Below, one piece after another: positions 11,142 to 24,700 of a stretch of DNA of 64,000 nucleotides; position 1 is the stretch's first letter, and each line of letters opens with the position of its first letter. This stretch comes from Tubulanus polymorphus (taxonomy: Eukaryota > Nemertea > Palaeonemertea > Tubulaniformes > Tubulanidae), in NCBI RefSeq assembly GCF_964204645.1, contig NC_134027.1, positions 5,258,485-5,322,484 of the forward strand. Reading direction: 5' to 3'. The translations under genes were made by a program, and so were the position numbers. The notes beneath the pieces are model-generated. The model saw only the letters and a list, made by a program, of their open reading frames with translations. It ran no database searches and was not told the DNA's origin.

Positions 11142-13785
11142 ATGGATCAGAACGGATCTACAAACTGGAAGTGTAGCAATGGAGATCATCATCAGTACGA
11201 TGAGGATTGTCAGGCAGATGCCGTTATGATCAAACATACGTTTGAACCTGATGACGCCCTCATTTCCGTTGTCTCTAACTCATCAAGCAGATGTCATTCC
11301 ATGCCGCAGAAGACGACAAAAGAGCTGAAATTAATCCCGTTCAAACGTGCAGTAAGTATACGTAATTCACATGAGCTATAGCTAATAATAATGATGATAC
11401 CGAAATCACTATTCAAATATTCAAACTATATTTCATTTACAGGACACAGCATCGGAGTTTAATACGCAAATCGATACTATCTTTATATTCGATGAATGCT
11501 TTTTTGGTGCCCAGATCAAAACACAAAAAAGGGGATTTGAGTTTTTCCATACATTTGAAGCGGTTTCCAAAAATTCCGTAGCAGAAGGTCTCGATATAAA
11601 GTGAGTAAATCATTATAAGCAATAATCTTGACTATTAACATGAAATGATTAATTTAGTGCACTTCATATGGCCATAGATAACGACGTGGGTCAACTGATA
11701 AAGATAGCTTTCCCGAATTCCCTTAATTCGTCATTAATCGTGAATCAAAGAGATAATTTCGGATTTTATAGCCAGATAGAAAAGTAGTAACCCGTAACTG
11801 GGTTTTCTAATCGTCTTGTAAAACCCAGCTATACTATAAAGTCAGAAACACAGAACTCCGGTTAACATTGATCGAGAGCAATTGATCGAACACATCTACA
11901 AGTGCTTTTTTTACAGAGACGGCGACTATCTACTGATGATAAATGAGAAAAATGTTTGTGACATTGATAACAAAGGGGTCGTGGAAAAATTCAATCAGTT
12001 GCAGACGGATACAGACATTAAACTGGTAAGGTCAACAGCTTTATCGCAACAATATTATTTTCTATTTGTACTATTCATTATCGGTTTTAACCAAAAAAGG
12101 CAATATAATCCGTTAGTTCATCCGGTTTACTAGGTAGTACTTAAACTATATATTTCCGCTCGTGATGCGGGTGCACTAGAACATCTATCAAATTATCACT
12201 ACATTCAAGGACAATGAACGAACTTCGAGTGGCTTGAATATTGTGCAGTAACAACGTGCCACATATCATTTTGTTATGTACTGTTTTGTCCAGGTGACAT
12301 GGCAAGAATCGGAAGTTTCGCAACCACCTTTCACTACCATCAAGTTCCAATTGCATCGAAATTCGGGTACGACTTATTTTTGGTTTTCTATTAGATATGA
12401 AACTATGTAACTGGTAATGTGAATGTTTTCAATACAACATCCATCGGAAGGTCAATTAGTTTTGAATTATAGGCGTCATTTTGGTTTACTTTCTAGCTTA
12501 AGAGATAAATGGGGTTTACAATTTCATGAAATGTGGAAAGGCAGTTCAAGAATCATCCCTAAAACTGAAAAACCTGTTTGATACCATAAAATCATCCTGA
12601 TATTCACGATGACTTATTTTTTCATAATAGAGATAGGGGTCCTTTAATCGGATTTCGCGCAAAAAATTAATAGACATATTAATTTTTTTAGGTATTATAG
12701 CGCCCTGTGAAGATATAACAGTGAAACACGTTACGCAATTGCAATCTCAATCTGTACCCATTGTCAGCAAGATTTACCTGTCCAATACTACACATGAGAT
12801 GCGACAACAGACGCTATATATAGTACCACGTCGTGGGGCAGTGTATCGAGAGGAACGTAAAGCCGGTGACAAATCTTGTAAGCATATTGAATTATTATGA
12901 TCTATACTGGTTTTGTGCATGACTGAGAACGACGACTTTCCGACGTTTTACCTACAATTTAGTAGCGATATTTTGGAGCAAAGGAAATGTTGCAAACACG
13001 AGCTAACAGGGTCAATCCCTATTTTAGGATTAAAGAAAATACAATGGGCCATATCAATTAAATATAAACTTTCATCGAGCGTGTATTTACAATGTACTAC
13101 TCGTGCAAGCATTATTTCTTATCCATAAAACCAATTGTACCTGTATTATGATATTATGAACTATCAATATTTAATCATTATGTCTCGATTTTTAGTTGAA
13201 CTGTATCATACGGCAATCTATGCGATTGCAAAAAACAATTTCTCATTGATTGAGCGGCATCAGTTCTCAACGAGAAATCCAGACAGCGGCAAAGCACAAT
13301 TCCTTTGCTACCCAGACGATGGAAAGCCCAACTTAAGGTTTGCGGTACGTACAAAATCATGATCCACTTAAATTCTTGTAAAATTGTGCTAAAAACCAGG
13401 TATGAACCACAGCATTGAAAGATAATCATCAGCAATTGATACCGTTCGTTTATAGAAGAAAGGAAAAGATGATCCAACCACCTTCTTCGAAAAGAAAATG
13501 GACTCTGATGTAATAGGCGGAGAATTCTACTTGCGATGCGCTGAAGGTAAAAAACGGTGCATATGAAAAGAACGCCCGATTTTGATGGAACTCCGTGTAG
13601 ATTGTGATACTATTTTCCTGTTGTTGATTTCTATTTCACTCCTAGGTTCGGACGATGGCGAAATATTTGTAAGTGCCCACAATCCGGAAGACGTGCAATC
13701 ACTTTGCAATCTAAATGTTAAACGCAGCGAGGGTATTCTGATTTTCGAAATTTTGAAAATCACTAACGATGGTAACGCTCGTTGA
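11142..13785 (+). CDS. PDZ-like domain plus beta-trefoil-like (IL-1/FGF-type) protein, complete
   Basis: Eight exons join in phase: 11142-11351, 11443-11600, 11917-12025, 12294-12366, 12692-12877, 13196-13344, 13456-13546, 13646-13785. They give 371 residues. Residues 1-70 are polar and disordered-looking, with no signal peptide. Residues about 75-165 look PDZ-like: strands, then GLDIKDGDYLLMINEKNV, which matches the PDZ G-D-x-L-x-x-I-N pattern, then a helix and a closing strand (DIKLVTW). Residues about 200-365 are strand-rich and end FEKKMDSDVIGGEFYLRC, then FVSAHNPEDV, then ILIFEIL. That spacing resembles the last trefoil unit of IL-1/IL-18 cytokines. Family membership of the second half is inference only. 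A poly(A) signal follows at 14103-14108. The lack of a signal peptide would suit either a cytosolic adaptor or an IL-1-like leaderless protein. Confidence 0.6.
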
Positions 13786-13827
13786 TCTGAGAAAATATCA
13801 TTATATTTATCAACATATTCATGTTGA

Positions 13828-13916
13828 TATCATTATTACGATTATTATTATCATCATCATTACCATTATTATCACCATTGTTATTACAATTTTTGTTACC
13901 ATCATTATTATCATGT
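13828..13916. repeat. ATT/ATC-rich simple repeat
   Basis: Irregular ATT, ATC and ACC trinucleotides lie just after the stop codon of the preceding gene, probably in its 3' UTR. Confidence 0.75.
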
Positions 13917-14102
13917 TAGTATTGTATTTTTTCCATCATGTACGTACCCTGGGTACAGCTAACTTGGTTCAAAGAAAAACACACGATACGTTTTATTGTA
14001 CAAGATTCAATGAAAATAACGTATATAGTGAAAAAATGTTTTATCATATTACGTAAAGGTGTGATAAGTGTGTTTTCATGTGTCAACTGCCAAACAATTT
14101 TC

Positions 14103-14108
14103 AATAAA
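14103..14108 (+). terminator. Poly(A) signal AATAAA
   Basis: Lies about 320 bases downstream of the stop codon at 13783-13785 and suits the PDZ/trefoil-like gene. Confidence 0.5.
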
Positions 14109-14326
14109 ATTAAATTGTAATTGTTCATTTTGTATTTTGTATTGTTTATATGTCCATTTAAATGAATTCAAAGTTTATCCAGGAAATAAAAAAGCGGATA
14201 CAATTCTATACACTTGGTTTCTTTTTGTTTGGCAACTCGTTTCCAAGTAGAAAGTACCGAGCAAGTTCTATAGGATATGACGTCACACACCACGCTACTC
14301 GCGGAGATATGTCTCGCGGTCTACAA

Positions 14327-14454
14327 GAGAAATCCCACAGAATGGGCATAAAACTATTAGCCATTATATGAGTAACAAACGTTGCTAACAATGTGTACTC
14401 TTTTGCTATGAACTTTCTTCATCTTTTGGCTGATTTATTGTGGGATTTCTCTCG
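14327..14454. repeat. 14-bp perfect inverted repeat, 100-bp spacer
   Basis: AGAGAAATCCCACA near 14327-14340 is mirrored exactly by TGTGGGATTTCTCT near 14441-14454. A CGCGGAGATATGTCTCGCGG near-palindrome lies just upstream. It may be a small inverted-repeat element; no target duplication was identified. Confidence 0.5.
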
Positions 14455-15576
14455 CATATTCATCCTACACGGATATTGTTCATCACCTCGATTTGTCTCA
14501 CGGTCGTTTCTCCATTTGTTGTAGCGTATTTAGTCGAAATAACTGAAACGTAACAATTCTAGATCTGCCTTTAATAAAATCATGTTTAAAATGTCACACG
14601 GGCAAAAAGTGCTGTAAACCAATTTCTATACTGAAATAAATATTTTTTATATGAATAAACCATCCATCAATAGATAACCTTACATTCGCGACTTTCCATT
14701 CTGAACATTCGCAATATCTGACGAAAGTGAAATACAAGTTACTGTTGTTAGTCGCTATAATTCTTGATTCTTAAAAGTAGAAAAAAAACTACTTTAGACT
14801 GAATATGTATGAATACATGTGTGTGTTATTTATAGGGGTGGTATATAGCAGTAAGGTATTCTGGTCCGCGGGATCGAGTTAGGTTGGTGTCGATTTAGAT
14901 CATTTCGATACGCCCCCATATTCAGTTGATTGCGAGCTGTTCCCTTTAGTAGCCGTAGGTCATCTTGTATATACTTACGTGTATTACGTTGTTGTATAGG
15001 CCAGACCAGCTGCCGCGGAGCATTTCGCGTTTCACTGAAGCCTTTGTCCGTTCCGTTTGGGTGTTGGCTCGGGAGTATTCTATGAGGTAGGCTCTGACAA
15101 ATTTCAACTAAATTTCTATTTTCACATTGAATAAATTTAACTATGTATACTTAGTAAAGTGTTAAATTTGAAACCGTCTTGCTAAGGTTAATGCTCTGTG
15201 AGTAAACTAGGGCCAAACTGTTGCAATGGAAAATTGCGTCGGAAATCTTTTGGCTGATAGATGTTTTCAGGTTCTATAGTTCTATATAAGTTCAGCAAAG
15301 TAAAAATCAACTTTATTTTGTTGATATCTCTCTGGTATCAAATAATTAATTGCTAATTATGTTATATAAAACGCCGCTTAGGGCGAGAAAGAAACGTTGG
15401 ATAGATCTTTTAGTAGTCAAATGATTACTCCAAGGGTATACATATAGATATATTGTTTCGAAAAAGTCAAAAGCTAAAAATATTTTGATCTCTTTTAATA
15501 GCGAATCTTATAATTTTCAATGCATACGTAAGCCAGTTATTTTAAACCAGCTAAGCAAATTCATGTTAAGCTTCTA

Positions 15577-15804
15577 TCAGATATGAATTGATAAACATGG
15601 GGAGAGTTTCGTCTTCGTTTTGTAATTCGCGGAATCATAAGCCCTATAGCATTCTGAGCAGAAACCATAAAACGTTTTTACGTCAATCATTTCTGGTTCC
15701 TTTGTTGCGTCGTGTTCAATTTTGCATCCGACCTTGAAATGATAATTGTATTGCAATTGAATAGACTTGACCGTTTTTGGCATCATGACACATGTGGGTG
15801 TCAT
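15577..15804 (-). CDS. Possible isolated exon or small ORF with Cys residues
   Basis: An open minus-strand frame of 75 codons with a non-random look: VGCKIEHDATKEPEMIDVK, then FYGFCSECYRAYDSANYK and a basic Cys-containing end. No repeats or low complexity. I found no convincing splice partners on either side, no signal peptide, and I do not recognise the family. It may be an exon of an unresolved minus-strand gene, a relic, or chance. Confidence 0.22.
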   Translation of the reverse strand: MTPTCVMMPKTVKSIQLQYNYHFKVGCKIEHDATKEPEMIDVKTFYGFCSECYRAYDSANYKTKTKLSPCLSIHI

Positions 15805-15809
15805 TCCGT

Positions 15810-18773
15810 GTTACGTATGTATATATTTATTAAGATATTGGTAGGCGAGTTGGTACTAGAAGGTATTTTGTTTAAGCCTAATGCCTAGAATCTTGTTTTC
15901 TAAACTATTTCTTGCTACAAACTTTAAGCATTCCACCATGTATTTCATTGCAAACAATTTTTATTTTACTGGAATATGAACATTCCGTAAGCTTTCTTAA
16001 CTTGTGAAAAATTGATATTGCTTTCTGTATCGTATTTGACGTAAACCACTTTTTAGCAGGTGAACCTGACCTTGGTGTAATGAAGACCTAATGTACGCGC
16101 ATCATTCATGTGAAGACCGACACCTTGTTTGTAGGTTGAAATTAAAGAATCTCGTAGAGAATCAACTCGTAAACGGGATGCATTTAATATGGTCTCATTT
16201 ATAGGAAGCTAAGCTATGCTTTCGTTTATACTGCACTATGTTATTCACATTTGGCTTGAGGTTACGCGTACTTTGTTATTCACTACGTAATGGTATGGAA
16301 TGGTATAAGTATTGATTAGGTATTGCAAGCGAGTTCAAAAGTGCATTGTCCAGTTCGCCCTGACAGTACTGTCGCCAAGGCGACATATTCCGCGATTACG
16401 TCATGAATCGATCGCCCGTTTACATTTATTATTAAAGATTTAGCTGTAATCGCGGTTTAGTCGTCTAAATTTTAAGCGCGTAACAGAAATATGCTGATAT
16501 TTTATCCCAAAGCCTAGAAGACATCATTTCACACGATAGTATTTATTCACTGCCTTCTGTGGAGAATAACCTTCGGTTACATTTCCAGCCCTTTTTGTTT
16601 CCACCCTTTCATTCGCCGCAAATTATTGTTCAAGATTCCAGGCTGCTTAATCAATATTTCACGATGCCCTTTGTTTGTGCGCGAAAGTTGCGTCGTTTTG
16701 GCGCAAGTGAAGCGCATAAATAATTTGCGTTATTGTTGTGAATAATTTATCAAGCGCATTTGATATATTTCTAAGATGTGTTCACGTATATATAACAACT
16801 ATTGTATTGCCTGTAATAGGGGAACAATTTTCACTCGGGAGTATGTTTGGAAATTGTTGCTTGATTGTGCGCGCCAGTAGGTTTCACGATGTCATTAACA
16901 CGCATGTACGTACGTGTAGGACGAGGTGACCGGATGCTGAATGAAGCTTTAGATGTATGAAATGTTCTAAAAGTTTGGATTTGATTATTGCATGTTCATT
17001 GTGATATTCCTCCACAGGAAAGCTACTCGGTACACACGTAATCACACGCACTGTATTTGCTTCTATAATATCTGCACAAATCTCTCATATCTCCATAGTT
17101 ATGTATATACCTTTAATTTTGCAGCTAAATTAAATCTCCACGCCATGCTTATCGCTTGTTCAACCCCTGAATGGCACTAGTAGAATTCACGGTGATACTG
17201 TGTCCGTGGATTCACCAGTGTCGTACAGGGTTTGCGCACCCTTTCTGCTTGCAAGTCACCCGACAGAGCCTTGGTATTGCTGTTGCCGTAGCGAATTCAG
17301 CTTTGAAGACCTGAATAAATATATTCTGGTTATGGAATTTACAGTGAGCGACTGGGCGTAGTTCGATTGCTATCGATGGTGAGGTGTTTATCTGATCATA
17401 CCCTCTGGGGCCGATTTTATTTCAGTCACGAATCGAACGAGTAATAATTCTGATCGGAGTTTCTAAAAGTTTCTTCATTCTTGGCACTGACAGAATTCAC
17501 TGATAGTTTTGGGTCAGTAATTCTTCAGTTCCATCAATCGTATGAAACACTAATCAACAATGAAGATATGATGGTGCATTTACTCGCCGCCGCTAACAAC
17601 CATCCAGGATGCCGAATTAAAGAATAATGGCTAATTTGGTATCTTCCCATTTTGTAAAACGTGAATATGATTGTAAAAATAGATGGTTTGAATAAAGAAA
17701 CTCTCTTCGGAGAATTACATAAGGTGATTCAATAATTGTCGTATAACTCAATCAGTCAAATTGTTGTTCGATAAATGGGTTTTCTTGGAAAATATCTCCA
17801 ACAAAGGCACAATTAGTTCAGACAGAGCGGTGGAAACGAAATAGTCGAATGCGTACACCAGGTCCACGTATCAATCACGACGATGATAGCCTTAGCCTGT
17901 GCGTTCCCACGATTTATATAGTACAGATAATCTCGAAATTATTGGCTGTACTAATGCAACAATGAATAATAACTTCGAAGAACCCAATTCTCGGATGGAG
18001 GATAGTTATTGTCCGGTCGATTTTGACATGGATTATCGACTGCGTTGCTGTTCACATGAACAAAGCGCGTGTTTTCTCTTTCCCGCGTAATCAGAAGGCG
18101 CGGCACAACATTCACTGCGCTCACGGCCAATTGATGCCGAGTCGAATCACCATCGTGGTCAGCTTGACGTGAGTACGCTTGAGTTGAACGTACGTAGCAA
18201 GTAAAGTGCGACTTTTTGGAAAACATTGTCAAGCCCGATTTGTGCTGCCGTCAACAACTTAACAGTTAGTTCCGTCATTGCGAGAAAATACATAAGAATA
18301 CAGGCACCCGTCGCTCTTTCCCAAACAAAAGTAGGAAAGTTGTCAGTTGAGTAGTTTCAGTGTTGTTGTCAGAGATAATTCGGAATCCGGCCCGCTAATC
18401 GGTAAATGGTCTGTCCACTACGGCCGTTTAATGACTCTGGCAAGCGAGTATTATGTTAGTTCACGTTTCCCCCGCTAACGTTATACATAGGGGCAGCATT
18501 AGACGGTCAGATCTCTGACCTCCCTATTTTTGCCGTCACGCGCTTATGATTTAGTCAATTGAGATTATCCTCGAAATTAATCAGGACATTGAAGCCTCTT
18601 TCTAAATAGAAATGATTCTTAATCTACTTTTGATTTTGGTCGAATAGATTCTTCTATAGAAGAAGTAGCACCGCCCCGCTTGCCTTCCAAGGCTCCGCGA
18701 CCATTAAAAGCTAGCACTGGCATGTGAGATTTTTAACGGTGATAGATTAATCTACTGTCAGCGACAAATAAAG
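15810..18773. other. Spacer upstream of WDR59, no gene supported
   Basis: No frame here has recognisable protein. Small hairpins exist (for example GTCGCCAAGGCGAC near 16371). The last few hundred bases, richer in CG dinucleotides, presumably hold the WDR59 promoter and 5' UTR. Confidence 0.4.
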
Positions 18774-21700
18774 ATGGCAGTGAGATGGAGCAGCGAAAAT
18801 GTAGTTGCAGAATACAAAGATTTGCAGGTAATTAAACGCATTTTACTGCAATAATTCTACATCTGGAAATGATTAAGTTTTATTTTGATAGTTAATAGAT
18901 ACTGATTCAATGATTAGTCATACTGTCACAGAGATCCCTTAAAAACATTTTATTTACCTCAATACAATATCAACTCAACTTTATTGTCATTGAACTTGAA
19001 TTAAATCTTTAAGTGTCACCCTATCAGTGAAACATTTAGTGCCAGGTACCGGTGGTGGGATTGATCTATCAACTATAGATATATATTAAACTTGTTTAAT
19101 TCTGACTGACAATTCATTTAGTTCCGAACGAAGCCGTAACCCTACTTTTATAGCAATAAGCAATGATCTCGGTTCATCTCGGTAAAATACGTCATCTCGG
19201 TAATAAGGATGACCGCTTTGAAATGATATAAAATGGAAATGCACCAGTGATAAAACATAATTCGTGATTCATAAAACATAAAACATAACCTCTAAGTTAT
19301 AATCTAATCCACAAATAATTAGTCTGAATACCAGTTGTTGTTACGGTTCCGTACAACGTCTGACGCTAAAGTATTATATAGAGGTTAACTCCTGTTAATT
19401 GCAATGCAACAACTGATTTTAGTGTCAAATCAAACCTTTGTACTAAAATAAATTAATTAGTTACCTTGTTGACTTTGAAAACGTGTTTTATAATAAAATT
19501 TTTGATGATTTAAATCGCGAATCGGAGAATTTATTGATTTGATTTGAATTGAATTGATTGCCACTATCGGGATTTCCAATACAGACTAAATTAATAAAAT
19601 GTGAAAATTCAATATGTCTCTCTAAAATTACTCTAAATGTTATTTTTTGTTGATAAAACACTTAAATTTTGGTCAATTTTAACCTTAAAATTTTGAAACA
19701 AGAATAACATCTGCATTGGTATCAATGTCAGTCCAAGTTAAGTTCGAATCCGTAATTTACACTCCCATCATGCACCACGAAAAGCCGCCATATTTGTTAT
19801 GGTGCCTCACTTCAACTAGTCAAAAGTTTTGAGCTACTACGATTGTCAAAAGCTACTTAGGATTACAAATTTATGCACAAACAATAGTTAACTTCCATCT
19901 GATTACAGAACAGTCAGTTTGAGGTAAGTTGATGGTGTTTTAATGGGTGAAATAGACGCTCAAAGCCTCATCCCTCAAAATGAGGGACGAAAATTAACCT
20001 TATATGAGCACTTTCGCCCTTGACGTTGTTTCAGGAACAACGGCTAGGTACTAGACTAATAAATAATATGTCCTACTTGATAATATACCCAACTTTACCA
20101 CAACCCTTAGCTAAAAGATGACTTAAACTGCTCTTGGCTTTTTTACAGGCCAATTGCATGGCAGTAGACTGTGTTGGCCACTATGGACTTCTTGGAGGGT
20201 AAGTTTTTGATGATGAGAATTCTGTATAATCCCACAGACCGACAGCAACACTTTGATTTGATTTGTCTCAGTTAACTATATCAAAACCTGCCTAAGCCTG
20301 ATGTCATTGACATTGGTGCCTCATTTGACATTTTTAGGAGAAGATTGTTGGCGTTGGTTGACCTTCACAAGCCATCCGATGCAGTCAAGAAATTTGCACG
20401 GAACAGCAAATGGGAGATCAGTGCTATGCGCTGGAATCCACATCAGTCGCATGGAAATCTTTTTGTAACCGCTGTATGTAATGAACATTATCAATGACGT
20501 TTTATGAATAGGGCTTTAGGTACCTAAGTAATATCCTGAATGTGTAAGTGGTTTTCTTTGATTTCTTGATTCCAGTCCAATCAAAGAGCAGATATATTTG
20601 CCTGGGCTGAAGGCCAGGCTGGTACAAAAGCTGGTTTAAAATCTCACACTAGAGTTATAAGGTTTGCATCATACTGCGATATATTGGCATTTATATTTGC
20701 CATAGGCCTGTATACCGGTATATGCTGTAATATATTATAGCATCTTTTATTTTTCAATTCTCCAGTGATTTGGATTGGTCACCGTTTGATCCAAATATTC
20801 TTGCCACATGTTCAATGGACACATTCACCTTTCTGTGGGATATCAGGTAACTATATCTTCGAAAACCATCCATCATGTGTGTATTTTGCCTGCATTGAAA
20901 ATGAATTGATGATTTCAATAAATTTATAGGGATGCTCGACGACCTCATGTATCATTACAAGCTGTAGGTACGTTTTAGAAATACGAAGTCTATAGACACC
21001 CAAACCTGTAGAGGCCATAATACAGTTTTCAGATAGGATATCAACCTATGTTGAGATATAATCTCTATTTTTCAGCTGGAGTCTCGCAGGTTAAATGGAA
21101 TAAAGTGAATACCAATCTGCTGGCTACAACACATGATGGTGACATCAGAATATGGGATCCTAGGGTATGTTAGCTCTTACACTTGTATAGTATACTTATT
21201 GTTGAACAAGTAAAACTTGTTGCGATTGAAAGTGTTTCATTGTTAAATTGTATATAATGTTTAGATGTCATACCAGCCTTTATTTATGGTGGTAAGTATT
21301 GATTAGAATTGGTGCTTCAAAGCGTTGCATGCTACAAAATTCAGATTTAGATGCACCATCCATTTCCGACCAAGCAGTTATCATCCTAGCAATGGGTCTA
21401 TAAAACTTGGAAGATTCATTTCATGATATGATTATCATAGATATACATCATAATGCGTTTTGAATGAATATTTTTTTTGGTGAAGGCTTTTGTGAAATAG
21501 AAAATGATTGATTGTAATTTATCAACATTGCTGAAAATAATCAGATTTTTGTATGATTTCTTAAACCTTAAATAAGTACTTTCAATCATTATTTTGTCAC
21601 TTCAAGGTCTGTTTGTAAATCTATGTTTTCCATTACATTTCCAGAAAGGTACTTCTCCAGTGCAATATATCGCAGCCCACTTGTCAAAAATACATGGCTT

Positions 21701-24700
21701 AGATTGGTCACCGGGGAATGAATTTACGTTAGCAACTTCTAGTCAAGATTGTACAGTCAAGGTGATTTTTATATTTTCTCTACTTGAGTCAAAGATTTCA
21801 CCCTTTAATTTGAATAGAATTTCATGTTTCTTAACATTTTACTATTGATAACACTGAATTATGTTATTTACTCCTAGTTTTGGGATGTTACAAGTCCTCG
21901 TAAGGCAACTAGTATGCTATCATCAAGCGCACCTGTATGGAGGGCTAGATTCACAGTATGTTCATTTGAAAGACTGCATTTCTGGAGATTCTGAATAAGA
22001 AGAATTTTAATCAGTCGAGTAATGTCAAACCGTTTATTCCAGCCATTCGGTCAGGGTATGGTGACTGTTGTCGTGCCACAACTTCGTCGCGGTGAAAACA
22101 GTTTACTGCTTTGGAACAAAAATGACCTACTTCAACCTGTTCATACATTTGTTGGCCATACAGACGTGGTTTTAGAATTCGAGTGGAGGAAACAAGTTGG
22201 AGGTGAGGCATTGAAAGTTCCTGGGTATATAATTTGCTTCATTTGATATACAATGTCATGTAACAAGCATTTCATGCTATTCATTTTGTATTCTAGTTGA
22301 TGGTGGTGATTATCAGCTTGTAACCTTCATGCTATTCATTTTGTATTCTAGTTGATGGTGGTGATTATCAGCTTGTAACGTGGTCGAAAGATCAAAGTCT
22401 ACGTATTTGGAGGATTGATCCACATCTGCAGAAAGTACGTTTGACATCACTTAATGATAGATTTGTGTTTCCCTATGTGAACGATTTTATACGACTCAAA
22501 CGGGTAATACTGGTATCTGTAATAACTCGCTTGAATTGTATTGCAGTTATGCGGTCCAGATTCAAACGATGAACTACTGTTGGATAATGTGGACGATATG
22601 GAAGAAATTGATGGAACAAACATTCAGTCAGTCATAGGAATAGCCGATGGCGAGAGATTGAGTCCAGATGATCTCAGTCCGTTACAATCAACTCCTCCAT
22701 CAAAACAGATTCCGTCGATGACTGAGCAAATTTCACCGCATCAACCAAAAACTTTACACCAAGAATTCTCCCTTGTTAACATAAACATTCCAAATGTCAC
22801 TGTTGATGAGGTTTGTAAAATATATCTGTTAAGAGAGCGTCCAAATTCGAGCAATACAAATATGGATCAAACATGTTTTCACATTACAGATGGATGCGTT
22901 TAAAAGGACATGTACTGTGTCAGTGGTTAGCAGTAAACATTTGGTGAAACTAATCATGTCGTTTCCCGTGACATATCCGAACAACGCTGCACCGACATTC
23001 CAGATTGCGCAGCCTACAACTATCGACCAAAATAATCAAACAAAACTGCTTAAGGTGCTTAAAGATACATCGCTTCAACACGTGAAGAGAAATCGATCGT
23101 GTTTGGAACCGTGTCTACGTCAGCTTGTCTCTTGTCTCGGGAATATTACGGTAGGTTTCTGGTTATATTTACATTCACAAATGATAAAACCTGATGGCAC
23201 CGATCGACTTCCAAGTTTTGTTTTTCACATATATGTCAGTTACCGAAAGAGTGCCAGTTTATCTTTTGAATTGTTTGAAGCAAAGAAACCTTCAGCTCAA
23301 CGGTATAAATTCTGTGAATCCAGCTTAATTTAAACACTGTTTTAGTCAATACTATAGCAGTTTCTTGATATGTACCAATTAGTGGGTTAAGAAGAGTTCC
23401 TCGGGACACATCTAAAGACCTTCCTATTCAGGCAGTACTGTTGTAAATACAATACCTGCGCTATATAAGTTAACATTTATAATTCATTTTCAAATCTGTC
23501 TTGTAGTTGGAAGAACGTGTAACGCCCGACTCGGATACACCGTATAACTTACAACAACCTGTTATTCAACAACCCACATTTCTACCTCTGTATTCTTACG
23601 GAAGTTTTCAAGATTCTTCAATTCCATTTCCTCGAACGTCTGGCGCTCGTTTTTGTGGGGCTGGTATGTTATCGTTTGCAGGCATTATCGATATCAAATA
23701 TAGATTTCGCTTTCATTTGAATCGTTCTTGCTTATCATTACTAGGTCATCTCGTAACGTTTACTAGAAGCTCTGATCTGAAGAAAAGTACAACAGAAATA
23801 ACACCTAAGTAAGCAGCGGTGTAATGAATATGTTTCTAAGTTCTAAATCACCGCATTCGTACTGGAATTTTTCAATTCATGGTGATTGGTATATTTCAGA
23901 TCATTGTCTGCTCTATCGGCTTACACACAAAGCCATTACAATGTGCGGACACCTCAACAGTCTCAACCATTCAATCTTATCTTCAATATGCCTCGCAGTC
24001 CTCCGAATAATGACGGCGTATCAATCAGTAATTTCTACAATTACAAAGGGGTAAGAGTTTATCAATATCTGATATTTTGAAGTGAACAACAATCGAGTTC
24101 CGAGATATTATTACGTTTGATGTAAATTCACCATTATTTTCAGAAACAAAGACTTCGTCCAAAAAAATCACTGAACAAGGAGTCGAGTGAACACAGTTCA
24201 CGTTCAAAGAAATCCTCTTCGTCTAAAATGTGTCGAGTGATGATTTACGACGCTAGTGTTTTATTGCCGATTCATAAATACCTAGCTGAAAATTATGTGT
24301 AAGATCGAATTCCACAACATCGAAAAAGTTGACTTGAAATTGAACCGTATTTCGCAGTTGCTATTTTTCTATTTCATCGCAGGCTGAATCCGAGTAACGT
24401 ACAAGAAACTTGTACTAAGAATGCCAGCGTAGCTGCATCTATTGGACGTAAGGACTTAGCTCAAATGTGGTCGTTGGCAGCTTTATCAGCTAGTCCAATG
24501 TTATCGTCAAGTCCCAATCCTGATGCAGGTCCGCCATGGGCTTATATGCCATTTGGAAGGAACCTTATCAAATCATGGTATGTAAATCAATCGTATAGTT
24601 AATGTAGCTATTTTATGATTGATGTCTTGATATCTGTTGATTATATATTCAAATAGGTTAGATCATTACAGTATAATGCATGATGTGCAGACATTAGCTA

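Noticed and set aside
13835-13915. CRISPR-like or coding repeat after the PDZ/trefoil-like gene
   Set aside because: It is an irregular ATT/ATC simple repeat with no spacers or conserved unit.
22296-22351. First copy of the WDR59 exon 11 acceptor as the main splice site
   Set aside because: Using it reads into the second copy of the tract and meets TGA, so it cannot make the WD40 protein.
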